Assembly: GCA_023425645.1 (NCBI GenBank)
Contig: JAFACG010000044.1
Coordinates: 1 to 64,000 of the forward strand
From: Pseudomonadota bacterium
GTDB lineage: Bacteria > Pseudomonadota > Gammaproteobacteria > Burkholderiales > Burkholderiaceae_B
Length of the DNA: 64,000 bases
Direction: 5' to 3'
How positions within the stretch are numbered: position 1 is the stretch's first letter; every line of letters begins with the position of its first letter. Made by a program: the position numbers and the translations under genes. The notes beneath the pieces are model-generated. The model had not been told where the DNA came from, did not search any database, and saw only the letters and a list, made by a program, of their open reading frames with translations. Shown piece after piece: positions 24,742 through 34,350 of this stretch.

Positions 24742-27225
24742 GTGCCCAGGCGATCAATAAGAAGGCGTGTCACACCAAGCGCCAGCCTAATTCCAGCCAG
24801 AACCCCGCCTGCGCGCCGGTTCTGGCTGGATTCCTTCACCGTGCTGGTGCTGGCTGCAAGCAGCATCGGCGTGCAGGCCTCCGCCTACGAGGACTGGATA
24901 CGCCAGGCCCGGCAAGGCCAGTACCAGCCTGCCATCGAAGGACTGCGGCAGTATCAGCGGCAAAACCCGGCAGATCTGCGCGCGCAATACGACTTGATGC
25001 GCATCCATGCCTGGGCCGGCCAGGCCGAGGAGGTGCTGCGGATCTACCAGGCGCTGCCTGCCGGACGGACGCTGCCGGCCGACGTGCTCCAGGCGGTTGC
25101 GCGCGCCTACAAGGACACCCGCCAATGGGAGCCTGCCCTGCGGCTGTACCGCGAAGGCGAACGACGCTTTCCCGGCCAGGCCGCCTTCACCATGGGCCTG
25201 TGCATGACGCTGGCCGACGCGGGCCAGCCTTCCAGGGCCTTGGACTGCACCCAGGCGCTGCAGCCGGCCACCCGCCGCAACCCTGACTACCTGCTGGCGC
25301 GCAGCTACATCTATCGCGCCTCGGGGCAGAACTACGAGGCCCTGCGAGCCAGTCAGGACGCGCTGGCTCTCCAGCCCGGCAAGCCCGACGTCATCCGCGA
25401 TTATGACCTGTCCCTGCACGCCGCTGGGCTGGATCGCCAGGCCATGGAGTGGCAGTCCCGCCATCCCGCCATCTTCTCCGCGACCGAACGGGCGGACCGG
25501 CAGGCCGACTACGCCGCCGAACTCACGCGTCTTGCCCCGCAGCCCGCCCGCACCCTGCCCGAACGCTTTCTGGTGGCCGATCGCGCCGTACGCCTGCAGG
25601 ACGAGCTGGCCGACAGCGCGAGTTTCCAGGGCCGTCCCGCCTTCCAGCGGCGCATACGGGGCGATCGCCTGATTGCCGTGGACGCGCGCGAAGACGCGCC
25701 CGGCAGCGTGGATATCGCGCCCGAACGCGCCGCCCAGTACCCGGACTACGCCTACGCCTCGCTGGGCGCTCTGCAACTGCGCGCCCGCCGGCCCGAACAG
25801 GCCATCTCCAGCTATGAGCGGGCGCTGGCGGATCCCTCGCTCGACGCCAAGACGCGGCTGCGCTACCAGACCGGCCTGGCTTTTTCCCTGCTGGAATCGG
25901 GCCATGAAGACCAGGCGCTGGCGCTGGCCCAGGGCATGGAACAGAACGCCCCGTCCACCCGCTACCTGCCCGGGAACCCCGAAGCCCTGCCCAATCCCGG
26001 CTATACCGACGCCCTGATCCTGAAAAACTCCCTGTACATGTACACGGGCTTGCTCAAACCCGCCCGGGAAAACCTGGCGCAGGCCAGCGCCCAGGCTCCC
26101 GGAAACATCAACTTGCGCGTGCCGCTGGCCGACGCCCAGCGCATGTCCGGCATGCCGCGCCAGGCCGAACGCAACCTGAAGATCGCCGAAACCTACGCGC
26201 CGCGCCAGGAAGACGTGATCATCAGCCAGGCCCAGACCGCCCTGGAGCTGCGTGAATACCGCCAGGCCGAAGAACTGCTGGCCTACGCCAAGGCCCGCTA
26301 CCCCAGCAATATCCGGGTCGCGGAGCCGGAAAAGGACTGGCAGTCCTACCGCAGGAACGAACTGATCGTGAGCGGCGGCTTCGAAAGAGGCAAGGGCGCC
26401 GACGTGTCCGGCCAGGACGGCCTGCGCGTCCAGGCGCAGTGGTACAGCGCCCCGCTGGCCTACAACTGGCGCGCCACCGTGCTCGCCGGCCACCTGGATA
26501 CCAGCGACGAGCTGGGCCGCAACGTCAGCTGGCAGGGAGCGGGCCTGGAGTGGCGCGGACGCGACTGGCAGTCCCAGCTGCTGGTCAACCGCCAGGACTG
26601 GGGCCAGGGCGGCAAGGTGGGGGCCGGCCTGCAGCTCGACCACGAGATGAATGACCACTGGCGCATGGGCGCCACGCTGGAATACCGCACGCTGGACATT
26701 CCCAATCGCGCCCTGGCCCAGGGCATCACCGCCAACCAGGGCCAGTTGCGCCTGCGCTGGCAGAACGGCCCCGAACAATGGGTGCAGGCCGCCTACACCG
26801 CCACGCGCTTCACGGATGACAACCGGCGCCACAGCCTGCAGATCACCGGCAGCCAGCGCCTGTACGCCAGCCCGCGCGTGAAAGCCGACGCGCAGCTGGA
26901 ACTGTGGGCCTCGGGCAACCGGGACGAAGACAGGCCCTACTTCAGTCCGCGCCGGGAATACATGGCCGTGCCGGCCCTGCGCCTGGAGCACCTGATCTAC
27001 CAGCGCTACGAGCAGCGGCTGACCCAGGCCCTGACCCTGGGCGCCGGCGTGCTCCACCAGAGCGGCTACGGCAGCGGCGCAGTGGGCTCGGCCGCCTACG
27101 AGCTGAACTACCAGCACGACCGCAACCTGGCAGTCGGCCTGCGCCTGCAGGCCCTGACGCGACCCTACGACGGCCAGCGCGAGCAGCAGTACAGCGGCGT
27201 GGTCGAACTCAAGATCAAATTCTAG
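24742..27225 (+). CDS. pgaA: PgaA, outer-membrane poly-N-acetylglucosamine exporter
   Basis: An 827-residue protein. After an N-terminal export signal (FTVLVLAASSIGVQASA) comes a TPR superhelix (about residues 50-500, for example EDWIRQARQGQYQPAIEGLRQYQRQNP and YPDYAYASLGALQLRARRPEQAISSYERAL). A C-terminal beta-barrel ends in the outer-membrane signature YSGVVELKIKF. PgaA passes partly deacetylated PNAG out of the cell. The GTG at 24742 is chosen because GGGGAAGAG precedes it and gives about the E. coli PgaA length (807); an in-frame ATG at 24553 would add a long unlikely extension. First gene of pgaABCD (bps in Bordetella). Confidence 0.9.
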   Translation: MPRRSIRRRVTPSASLIPARTPPARRFWLDSFTVLVLAASSIGVQASAYEDWIRQARQGQYQPAIEGLRQYQRQNPADLRAQYDLMRIHAWAGQAEEVLRIYQALPAGRTLPADVLQAVARAYKDTRQWEPALRLYREGERRFPGQAAFTMGLCMTLADAGQPSRALDCTQALQPATRRNPDYLLARSYIYRASGQNYEALRASQDALALQPGKPDVIRDYDLSLHAAGLDRQAMEWQSRHPAIFSATERADRQADYAAELTRLAPQPARTLPERFLVADRAVRLQDELADSASFQGRPAFQRRIRGDRLIAVDAREDAPGSVDIAPERAAQYPDYAYASLGALQLRARRPEQAISSYERALADPSLDAKTRLRYQTGLAFSLLESGHEDQALALAQGMEQNAPSTRYLPGNPEALPNPGYTDALILKNSLYMYTGLLKPARENLAQASAQAPGNINLRVPLADAQRMSGMPRQAERNLKIAETYAPRQEDVIISQAQTALELREYRQAEELLAYAKARYPSNIRVAEPEKDWQSYRRNELIVSGGFERGKGADVSGQDGLRVQAQWYSAPLAYNWRATVLAGHLDTSDELGRNVSWQGAGLEWRGRDWQSQLLVNRQDWGQGGKVGAGLQLDHEMNDHWRMGATLEYRTLDIPNRALAQGITANQGQLRLRWQNGPEQWVQAAYTATRFTDDNRRHSLQITGSQRLYASPRVKADAQLELWASGNRDEDRPYFSPRREYMAVPALRLEHLIYQRYEQRLTQALTLGAGVLHQSGYGSGAVGSAAYELNYQHDRNLAVGLRLQALTRPYDGQREQQYSGVVELKIKF

Positions 27226-27231
27226 GCGGCC

Positions 27232-29253
27232 ATGATGATGAGCGCACGACTCCTTCCTCTTTTGCTGCTGGCATTCGGCGCCCTGCTGTCGGCCTGCGGC
27301 ACCGGCACGCCGGCTCCCTACACGCCGCCCGAACAGCGCCGGATCGAGCCCCAGGAACAGCCCTGGCGCGACGGCGAGCTGATCGTCATCGCCTACCACG
27401 ACGTGGAAGACCACGACCCCAGCCAGGCCTACCTGAGCGTCAGCACGGAACACCTGCGCCAGCAGTTCTCCTGGCTGCAGGAGAACAACTACGTACCGGT
27501 CAGCGTGGACCGGATCCTGCAAGCCCGGAGCGGCAAGGCCCCCTTGCCCGACAAGGCCGTGCTGCTGTCGTTCGACGACGGCTACCGCAGTTTCTACACC
27601 CGCGTCTTCCCGCTGCTCAAGGCCTACGGATGGCCGGCGGTGCTGGCTCCGGTGGGCCAGTGGCTGGACACGCCCGCGGACCGGAAGGTGGACTTCGGCG
27701 GCCTGCCCACCGAGCGCAGCCGTTTCCTGCAATGGGACCAGGTGCAGGAGATGGCGCGCTCCGGCCTGGTGGAGATCGGCGCCCACACCCAGAACATGCA
27801 CTACGGCGCTATCGCCAACCCGCAAGGCAATACGCAGCCCGTGGCCGCCGCCCATCGCTACCTGCCGCAGCTCAAGCGCTATGAGACCGATGCGGAATTC
27901 TCCGCGCGCTTCCGGGCCGACGTGCGCGCCATCTCGGCCAATGTGCGCAAGCACGCCGGCAAGCCGCCGCGTGTCTGGGTCTGGCCCTATGGCCGGGTCA
28001 GCGGCCTGGGCCTGAGCATTCTGGAAGAAGAAGGCTATGAGCTGGCCCTGACCCTGACCGATGGCGTGGCCAGCGTGCATGAGCTGATGAACATGCCGCG
28101 CTACCTGGTGGACAACGACCCGGACATCGGAACCTTCGCCGGCTTCATCACCGCGCGCGAGGACCGCGAGCCCGAGCGCGTGATGCACGTGGACCTGGAC
28201 TACGTCTACGACGCGGATCCCGCGCAGATGGAGCGCAACCTGGGCGCGCTGGTCCAGAGGGTGGCCGACCTGAAGCCGCGCAGCGTCTACCTGCAGGCCT
28301 TCGCGGATCCGAGCGGCGACGGGCTGGTGCGCTCGGTCTACTTCCCCAACCGGCATCTGCCCATGCGCGCCGATCTGTTCAATCGCGCCGCCTGGCAGAT
28401 CAGCTCGCGGGCCCATGCCGACGTCTATGCCTGGATGCCCGTGCTGGCCATCGAGACGCCCGAGCCGGTGGACCGGGTCCTGCAATGGCGGGCCGGCGGC
28501 ATCCCCACCGTGTCCGCCGAAGGCTACCGGCGCCTGTCGCCCTTCGATCCCCGCGCGCGGCTGATCCTGGGCGAGCTGTACGAGGACCTGGGCCGAAGCA
28601 GCATTTTCCACGGCTTGGTATTCCATGACGACGCCACGCTGACGGACTTCGAGGACGCATCGCCTTCAGCCTTGAAGGCCTACGAGCAGGCCGGATTCGG
28701 ACGCGACCTGGCGGCCATACGCGCCGATCCGGAACGCATGCGGCGCTGGACGCGCTTCAAGTCGCAGGCCTTGATCGAGCTGACGCGCGAGCTGGCCGCC
28801 CGGGTCAAGACCCAGCGCGGACCGCAGATCATCACGGTGCGCAACATGTACGCCCTGCCGGTGCTGCAGCCTGAAAGCGAACAGTGGTTCGCCCAGAACC
28901 TGGACGACTTCCTGCAAGCCTACGACTGGACCGCCGTCATGGCCATGCCCCGCATGGAAGGCATCGCCGATCGCAAGGCGGTGGCCTGGCTGAACCAGCT
29001 GGTCGACGCCGTGGCCCGCCACCCCCAGGGCCTGAGCCGCACGGTATTCGAGGTGCAGGCCGTGGACTGGCGGAGCAAGGGAGGGCCGCCGCGCCCCCTG
29101 GATTCGCGCCAGGTGGCCGGCTGGCTCAACGCGCTGACGGCACGGGGCGCGCGCCACGTGGGCTACTACCCCGACGATTTCGTGCGCGATCAGCCCGAGA
29201 TGAACGTGATTCGTCCGGAAATCACGATTGACTGGTATCCGACAAGAAAATGA
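27232..29253 (+). CDS. pgaB: PgaB, PNAG N-deacetylase and glycoside hydrolase lipoprotein
   Basis: A 673-residue lipoprotein with lipobox LLSAC (Cys22). The N-terminal polysaccharide deacetylase domain has LLSFDDGY with Asp115/Asp116 and the metal histidines His185 and His190 in GAHTQNMH, matching the D114-D115-H184-H189 set of E. coli PgaB. The C-terminal TIM-barrel domain (from about residue 310, VMHVDLDYVYDADPAQMERNLG) corresponds to the PgaB/BpsB hydrolase domain. It partly deacetylates PNAG in the periplasm before export by PgaA. It starts 6 bp after pgaA and overlaps pgaC by 4 bp. Confidence 0.93.
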   Translation: MMMSARLLPLLLLAFGALLSACGTGTPAPYTPPEQRRIEPQEQPWRDGELIVIAYHDVEDHDPSQAYLSVSTEHLRQQFSWLQENNYVPVSVDRILQARSGKAPLPDKAVLLSFDDGYRSFYTRVFPLLKAYGWPAVLAPVGQWLDTPADRKVDFGGLPTERSRFLQWDQVQEMARSGLVEIGAHTQNMHYGAIANPQGNTQPVAAAHRYLPQLKRYETDAEFSARFRADVRAISANVRKHAGKPPRVWVWPYGRVSGLGLSILEEEGYELALTLTDGVASVHELMNMPRYLVDNDPDIGTFAGFITAREDREPERVMHVDLDYVYDADPAQMERNLGALVQRVADLKPRSVYLQAFADPSGDGLVRSVYFPNRHLPMRADLFNRAAWQISSRAHADVYAWMPVLAIETPEPVDRVLQWRAGGIPTVSAEGYRRLSPFDPRARLILGELYEDLGRSSIFHGLVFHDDATLTDFEDASPSALKAYEQAGFGRDLAAIRADPERMRRWTRFKSQALIELTRELAARVKTQRGPQIITVRNMYALPVLQPESEQWFAQNLDDFLQAYDWTAVMAMPRMEGIADRKAVAWLNQLVDAVARHPQGLSRTVFEVQAVDWRSKGGPPRPLDSRQVAGWLNALTARGARHVGYYPDDFVRDQPEMNVIRPEITIDWYPTRK

Positions 29254-30578
29254 TAGAACGACTCATCGCCCTGCTGGCCCTGTGCCTGATCGTCGGGATT
29301 CCCCTGGGGATCACCGTCGCCCTGACCAGCCACCTGCTGCTGTATTTCATCTTCATGTATCCGCTGTTCATGTCGGGACTGTGGATAGGCGGAGGGCTGA
29401 TCTTCTGGTTCCAGCGCGAGCGCCGCTGGACCTACAAGCCCGCGCCCCCGCCCGAGCTGGACGGCATGCCGCTGGTCAGCATCCTGATCCCATGCTTCAA
29501 CGAACAGGCCAATGCGCGCCACACCATCCTGTCCGCCCTGAACCAGGCCTACCCCAACATCGAAGTCATCGCGATCAACGACGGCTCCAGCGATCGCACC
29601 GCCGAGGTGCTCAACGCACTGAGCCAAGAGCACGAGAAGCTGCGCGTGATCCACCTGGCGCAGAACCAGGGCAAGGCGCTGGCATTGCGCATGGGAGCCA
29701 TGAGCGCCAGCGGCGACTACTTCGTATGCATAGACGGCGACGCCTACCTGGACCCCGAGGGCGTCAACTACCTGGTCGCCCCCATGCTGCGCAACCCCGA
29801 AGTGGGCGCCATCACCGGCAATCCCCGCATCCGCACGCGCTCCACGCTGATCGGCCGCATCCAGGTCGGCGAGTTCTCCTCCATCATCGGCCTGATCAAG
29901 CGCACCCAGCGGGTCTACGGGAAGATCTTCACGATTTCAGGGGTGATCGCCGGCTTTCGCCGCCGGGCGCTGGAAGAGGTGGACTACTGGAGCCTGGACA
30001 TGATCACCGAGGACATCGACGTGACCTGGAAGCTCCAGCTGGCCGGCTGGCAGGTGTTCTACGAGCCGCGGGCCCTGTGCTGGGTGCTGATGCCCGAAAC
30101 CCTCAAGGGGCTGTTCAAGCAGCGCCTGCGCTGGGCGCAGGGCGGGGCCGAGACCTTCCTGAAATATTCCCCGCGGGTACTGCGCTGGGAGAGTCGCGGC
30201 ATGTGGCCGCTGACGCTGGAGTACCTGTGCTCGACCCTGTGGAGCTTCGCGCTGGGCGTGGCGGTCCTGGTCTGGCTGGTCGGACAGGTCTTTCACCTGC
30301 CCGCCGCCACCCATATCGACGGATTGTTTCCGCCTTCCTTCACCGGCATGGTGCTGGCCGCCATGTGCCTGCTGCAGTTTGCCGTCAGCGCCTGGATAGA
30401 CCGCCGCTACGAGCCCGACCTGCACCAATCGATGTTCTGGATCATCTGGTATCCGTTCGCGTACTGGCTGATCAATTTCTTAACCACGCTGTGGAGCTTT
30501 CCCATGGTCATGCTGCGCCTGCGCCGCCAACGCGCCCGCTGGAGCAGTCCGGACCGGGGCATCAAGGAGCTGTCATGA
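29250..30578 (+). CDS. pgaC: PgaC, PNAG synthase (GT2 glycosyltransferase)
   Basis: A 442-residue inner-membrane processive glycosyltransferase with two N-terminal helices, a cytoplasmic GT2 domain and C-terminal helices. Visible catalytic motifs are AINDGSSDRT, the DxD-like CIDGDAYLDPEG, TEDIDVTWKL (general base) and the product-binding QRLRWAQGG. It polymerises UDP-GlcNAc into beta-1,6-GlcNAc. It needs PgaD, encoded immediately downstream, and in known systems is allosterically activated by cyclic-di-GMP. Start and stop overlap both neighbours (ATGA). Confidence 0.95.
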   Translation: MIERLIALLALCLIVGIPLGITVALTSHLLLYFIFMYPLFMSGLWIGGGLIFWFQRERRWTYKPAPPPELDGMPLVSILIPCFNEQANARHTILSALNQAYPNIEVIAINDGSSDRTAEVLNALSQEHEKLRVIHLAQNQGKALALRMGAMSASGDYFVCIDGDAYLDPEGVNYLVAPMLRNPEVGAITGNPRIRTRSTLIGRIQVGEFSSIIGLIKRTQRVYGKIFTISGVIAGFRRRALEEVDYWSLDMITEDIDVTWKLQLAGWQVFYEPRALCWVLMPETLKGLFKQRLRWAQGGAETFLKYSPRVLRWESRGMWPLTLEYLCSTLWSFALGVAVLVWLVGQVFHLPAATHIDGLFPPSFTGMVLAAMCLLQFAVSAWIDRRYEPDLHQSMFWIIWYPFAYWLINFLTTLWSFPMVMLRLRRQRARWSSPDRGIKELS

Positions 30579-31120
30579 TCATCACCACCCAACGCCATCC
30601 CGTCAACCGCTGGATAGACCGCCTGCTGACCCTTGCCGGCTGGCTGGCCTTCAGCTATCTGGTCGCCCAAGGCCTGCTGCTGTTGATCGATCACTCGATG
30701 AACAAGGCCGGATTCGAACAGATGGATCCGATCTTCCCCACCCTGGCCACCTTCCTGTTCTATGGCGCCGTGCTGTTGGCCAACGGCCTGCTGCTGCTCG
30801 CCTGGTCCCGCTGGCGCCGCCGGCAGCGTCAGGAACGCCATCTGCGCCAGGCCCTGTATCGCCAGCGCAGCCGCGCAGCGCACATCGGGCAGGTCCCGCT
30901 CACGTGCTTTGACCACAAGCACATCGACGCCGTGCGCCAAAGTCGCGTCGTCGTGCTCTACCACTCCCAGGACGGCGCGGTGCAGCACGTGGTGCCGGCC
31001 GGCCCGGCTCCCGCGCTCCAGGCCACCGGCACGGACGACGCCCAGGCGCTCGCCCCGCTGATCTTCCACCCTCGCGCCTACTCCGAACGGCCTACGCCGA
31101 CCCAGCGCAACTGGGGCTGA
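30575..31120 (+). CDS. pgaD: PgaD, accessory subunit of PNAG synthase
   Basis: A 181-residue protein with two membrane helices (LLTLAGWLAFSYLVAQGLLLLI and LATFLFYGAVLLANGLLLLAW), followed by a basic cytoplasmic stretch (RWRRRQRQERHLRQALYRQRSR). This is the PgaD topology. With PgaC it forms the c-di-GMP-responsive synthase in E. coli. The C-terminal ~80 residues are less conserved and longer than in E. coli. It overlaps pgaC by 4 bp and closes the operon; csgE begins 126 bp downstream. Confidence 0.85.
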   Translation: MIITTQRHPVNRWIDRLLTLAGWLAFSYLVAQGLLLLIDHSMNKAGFEQMDPIFPTLATFLFYGAVLLANGLLLLAWSRWRRRQRQERHLRQALYRQRSRAAHIGQVPLTCFDHKHIDAVRQSRVVVLYHSQDGAVQHVVPAGPAPALQATGTDDAQALAPLIFHPRAYSERPTPTQRNWG

Positions 31121-31246
31121 TACGCACCCTCGCAAGCGGCGAACAGCCTAGGAAATGCGGCTCATGTAATCGTGGACGGCCCTCTCTACCATAGTCGGTA
31201 ACGCCAATGTATCAAGCCGTAAGGCTGGGGAACGAAAGGTGCAGCG

Positions 31247-31738
31247 ATGACAAGAACGTACCAACGAAGGAGAGCCATGCTGCTGGCGCTGCTGCTGTCC
31301 GCGCTGGGCAGCGCAGCCGCCCAGCCGGGCCGGGACCCCGGCAAGACGCGACCGGCCAACTTCATGGACGCCATCCGGCAGGCCGAAGTCATACGCAAGA
31401 GCCTGTTCGACGATCCGCTCTCGGGCATTGTCGTCAACCGGACCGTGACCGTGCAGGGACAGGAATTCTACCGCTACTTCACCAATCGCTGGCGCGAACT
31501 GAGCGCAGCGAGCCCCTTCACCCTGACGGTGTTTGAGCGCCCCTCGGCCCGCTGGGGCAGCGAAATCTGGGTGGAATACCGCCGCCAGCGCATGTATCAC
31601 GCTTTCCTGGCTCCTGCGCGCTCGGGCACGAAGAAAGCCAGCGAGCGCGCCGTGGACCTGGTTCTGGAGAACGTCAATAAAAGCGAAATCGAACGCGCAC
31701 TCATCCACAACCCGGATCTGGCTCCGGACGAACTTTAA
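31247..31738 (+). CDS. csgE: CsgE, curli secretion-channel cap
   Basis: A 163-residue periplasmic protein with signal peptide MLLALLLSALGSAAAQ and the CsgE core: DDPLSGIVVNRTVTVQGQEFYRYFTNRWRE and SEIWVEYRRQRMYHAFLAPARSG. In E. coli CsgE forms a nonameric plug under the CsgG pore and guides curlin subunits. ATG at 31247 is used; the ATG at 31277 (MLLALLL) would give a shorter signal peptide. First of a csgE-csgF-csgG-curlin set directly downstream of pgaABCD. Confidence 0.9.
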   Translation: MTRTYQRRRAMLLALLLSALGSAAAQPGRDPGKTRPANFMDAIRQAEVIRKSLFDDPLSGIVVNRTVTVQGQEFYRYFTNRWRELSAASPFTLTVFERPSARWGSEIWVEYRRQRMYHAFLAPARSGTKKASERAVDLVLENVNKSEIERALIHNPDLAPDEL

Positions 31739-31753
31739 CAAGAGAGACATACC

Positions 31754-32188
31754 GTGAAGACCTTACTGCCCCTTGCACCCGCCCTGCTGGCCTGCGCCCT
31801 GCTCGCGCCCGCCCAGGCGACCGAACTGGTTTACACACCCGTCAATCCGAGCTTTGGCGGCAGCCCGCTCAACGGGCAATGGCTGCTGAATTCCGCCCAG
31901 ATCACCAACAAGCATACCGACCCGGACGCCCAGGACCTGGGCTCGGCCTTCGAGCAGCGCACCCCTTTCCAGGACTTCAACGACCAGCTGGAGCGCTCGG
32001 TGCTCAGCCGCCTGGCCTCGGCCGCCTCCTCGCAATTCGTGGACAGCAACGGCAAGTTCGTGCCCGGCACCTTCGAGACCGGCAGCTTCACCGTCAGCGT
32101 CGTGGACATGGGCGGCGGCGCCTTGACCATCACCACCACGGACCGGATCACCGGCGCTTCCACGACTTTCAGGGTGATGCAGCCATGA
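31754..32188 (+). CDS. csgF: CsgF, curli assembly factor
   Basis: A 144-residue exported protein with a signal peptide ending AQATELVYTPVNPSFGGSPLNG. The mature N-terminus LVYTPVNPSFGG is the part of CsgF that inserts into the CsgG pore. Ser-Gln-Phe and GTFETGSFTVSVVDMGGGALTITTTDRITG are typical of the C-terminus. It starts with GTG and overlaps csgG by 4 bp. CsgF links secretion to nucleation at the cell surface. Confidence 0.92.
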   Translation: MKTLLPLAPALLACALLAPAQATELVYTPVNPSFGGSPLNGQWLLNSAQITNKHTDPDAQDLGSAFEQRTPFQDFNDQLERSVLSRLASAASSQFVDSNGKFVPGTFETGSFTVSVVDMGGGALTITTTDRITGASTTFRVMQP

Positions 32189-33144
32189 AGCCCCCATGCA
32201 CTGCCTTGAACGCGCGTCCCGCCCGCCTTCTGGCCATGTTGGCGCTGAGCTCGGTCCTGGGCGCCTGCGCCCTGCCCTCCACGCCCGCGGACGCGAACAG
32301 CTCCGCCCACCTGACGCCGGCCTCGCCCGCCACCCATGACTTGCTGGAGCTGCCCGCCCCCTCCCAGCGCCTGACCGTGGCCGTCTACGGTTTCCGCGAC
32401 CAGACCGGTCAATACAAACCCAATCCGGACAGCTCCTTCTCCACTTCGGTGACGCAAGGCGCGGCCGCGCTGCTGGTCAAGGCCTTGCGCGACTCGCGCT
32501 GGTTCACGCCGGTCGAACGCGAAAGCCTGCAGGAGCTGCTGACCGAGCGGCGCATCGTGCGCGCGCTGGACGGCTCGCAGGAAAACGGCAGCCGGCCGAC
32601 GATCCACATTCCGCCCCTGGCGCCGGCTGAAATCATGATGGATGGCGGCATCATCTCCTACGAAAGCAATGTGCGCACCGGCGGAGCGGGCGCGCGCTTT
32701 CTGGGCGTGGGCCTGTCCACCCAGTACCGCGTGGACCAGGTCACCGTGAACCTGCGGGCCATCGATGTGCGCACCGGCAACATCCTGCAAAGCGTATCCA
32801 CCACCAAGACCATTTTTTCCTATGAAGTGCGGCCGAGCGTCTACAAGTTCGTGAACTTCAAGGATCTGCTGGAGATCGAGGCCGGCGTCACCAACAACGA
32901 GCCCGCCCAGCTCTCGGTCAAGGAAGCCATCGAGTCGGCCGTGGTGCACCTGATCGTGCAGGGCTTGAAGGAAGGCCAATGGCGCCTGCAGAACGAAGCC
33001 GACTGGAACAACGGCATCGTGCAGAACTACCTGAAGCAGAACGAGGTCTACCGCAGCCTGCGCCGGCAGGCCGGCCCGGTCGAGGACATGCCGGTCCAGA
33101 CGCCGGCGAACAGCGCCCAGGCCGTCCCGGTCGAGGGCGCCTGA
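32185..33144 (+). CDS. csgG: CsgG, curli outer-membrane secretion channel
   Basis: A 319-residue lipoprotein (lipobox VLGAC, about Cys28). The CsgG fold is clear: LTVAVYGFRDQTGQYKPNP, FSTSVTQGAAALLVKALRDSRWFTPVERESLQELLTERRIVR, SYESNVRTGGAGARFLGVGLSTQYRVDQVTVNLRAIDVRTGNIL and VSTTKTIFSYEV. CsgG is the nonameric outer-membrane pore for curlin. The C-terminal ~30 residues after VYRSLRRQ are a variable, proline/valine-rich tail longer than in E. coli (277 residues). Confidence 0.95.
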   Translation: MKPPCTALNARPARLLAMLALSSVLGACALPSTPADANSSAHLTPASPATHDLLELPAPSQRLTVAVYGFRDQTGQYKPNPDSSFSTSVTQGAAALLVKALRDSRWFTPVERESLQELLTERRIVRALDGSQENGSRPTIHIPPLAPAEIMMDGGIISYESNVRTGGAGARFLGVGLSTQYRVDQVTVNLRAIDVRTGNILQSVSTTKTIFSYEVRPSVYKFVNFKDLLEIEAGVTNNEPAQLSVKEAIESAVVHLIVQGLKEGQWRLQNEADWNNGIVQNYLKQNEVYRSLRRQAGPVEDMPVQTPANSAQAVPVEGA

Positions 33145-33232
33145 CCAAGAGCAGACAGCGCGGCGGCTATGCGAAGACCGGCCGCCGCTCTCTTCCCCCC
33201 GAAGGTCTTCGACGTGTAACGAGGAGAAGTAC

Positions 33233-34342
33233 ATGAACAGCAAACTGTCCACATTGGCGATCGCTCTGGGCGCAGCCCTGGCCTTGCCCGTCGTGGCCCT
33301 GGCCGACAACGCCACGGTGACCCAGACCGGCAGCCACAACAAGGGCGTGGTCCTGCAAGACGGCAACACCAGCGCCAGCGCCACCATAGACGTGAAAGGA
33401 GACCGCAACGACGACTACATCGACCAGCAGGACAACGGTTCGGTCCGCGCCACGGTGAAGGTCATCAATGGCAATGACAACAAGGCGGTGGTGGAACAAA
33501 GCCGCAGCAGCGGCAACTCCACGGTGAACATCACCCAGTCGCGCAACCGCAACGACGCCTTTGCCAGCCAGGTGCGCGCCACCGGTTCACAGGTGAACAT
33601 CACGCAGTCGCGCTCCGACAATGACGCGGTGGTCGAGCAGGAACGCAGCAAGTCCGACCAGGCCACCGTCAACCAGAGCGGGACCAGCGGCGATGCCTTC
33701 ATCCGCCAGTACGACACCCAGAACGCCCTGGCCGTCATCAATGACAGCGGCAGCCGCAACGACTCCGTGATCCGCCAGCTCTCCAGCAGCAATGTCAACG
33801 CCTACATCACTCAATCCGGCTACAAGGGCGACGCCTACATCAAGCAATACGAGAGCACCGGCTCGACGGCCCGCGTCACCGACAGCGGCAAGTACGACAA
33901 AGGCGTGATCGACCAGTGGAACGTCAGCAATTCGAACGCCGCCATCATCCAGGGCGGCGGCCACAAGAATGACGCCACCATCAGCCAGACAGGCGGCTGG
34001 CATGCCAGCTCCGATCTTCTGACCGCCAGCATCACCCAGAACGGATCGCACAACAAGGCCGTGGCCGAGCAGACGGGCCGCAGCAATGACAGCAGCATCA
34101 TCCAGAGCGGTCTGGGCAACGATGCTTACAACTCGCAATCGGGTGCGGGCAACGATTCCTACATCAGCCAGGGCGGCGCCTACAACAAGGCGGTCGTGAC
34201 GCAGGCCGGCTACAATCTGGATTCCGCCGTGACGCAGAATGGCTGGGGCAATCGCGCCCAGGTGATCCAGACCGGCTGGAACCACAACAGCACCGTGACG
34301 CAGACGGGCAACTACAACAACGCCTACGTCCGCCAGAACTGA
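33233..34342 (+). CDS. csgA: Large curlin (CsgA/CsgB-like major fibre subunit)
   Basis: A 369-residue exported protein. The signal peptide LSTLAIALGAALALPVVALA is followed by about 15 imperfect 18-30-residue curlin repeats of the type [AV]x[IV]xQxGxxNxAxxxQ, for example ASITQNGSHNKAVAEQTGRSN and SAVTQNGWGNRAQVIQTG. E. coli CsgA has five repeats in about 150 residues, so this subunit is about three times longer. Repeats near the N-terminal side (2-9) are more charged and less regular; repeats 11-15 are closest to consensus. AGGAGA precedes the ATG. No separate csgB or csgC is present nearby. Confidence 0.9.
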   Translation: MNSKLSTLAIALGAALALPVVALADNATVTQTGSHNKGVVLQDGNTSASATIDVKGDRNDDYIDQQDNGSVRATVKVINGNDNKAVVEQSRSSGNSTVNITQSRNRNDAFASQVRATGSQVNITQSRSDNDAVVEQERSKSDQATVNQSGTSGDAFIRQYDTQNALAVINDSGSRNDSVIRQLSSSNVNAYITQSGYKGDAYIKQYESTGSTARVTDSGKYDKGVIDQWNVSNSNAAIIQGGGHKNDATISQTGGWHASSDLLTASITQNGSHNKAVAEQTGRSNDSSIIQSGLGNDAYNSQSGAGNDSYISQGGAYNKAVVTQAGYNLDSAVTQNGWGNRAQVIQTGWNHNSTVTQTGNYNNAYVRQN

Positions 34343-34350
34343 AGGCAGGC

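Noticed and set aside
24787..28626. 1279-codon minus-strand open frame across pgaA and pgaB
   Set aside because: It is the antisense shadow of strongly supported pga genes in GC-rich DNA. Its product is low in recognisable motifs, rich in Ala/Gly/Val/Gln and crosses two gene boundaries.
33233..34342. Regularly spaced repeats considered as a CRISPR-like array
   Set aside because: The repeats are imperfect, in frame, encode curlin motifs and have no constant repeat/variable spacer structure. No CRISPR array or cas gene is seen anywhere in the window.
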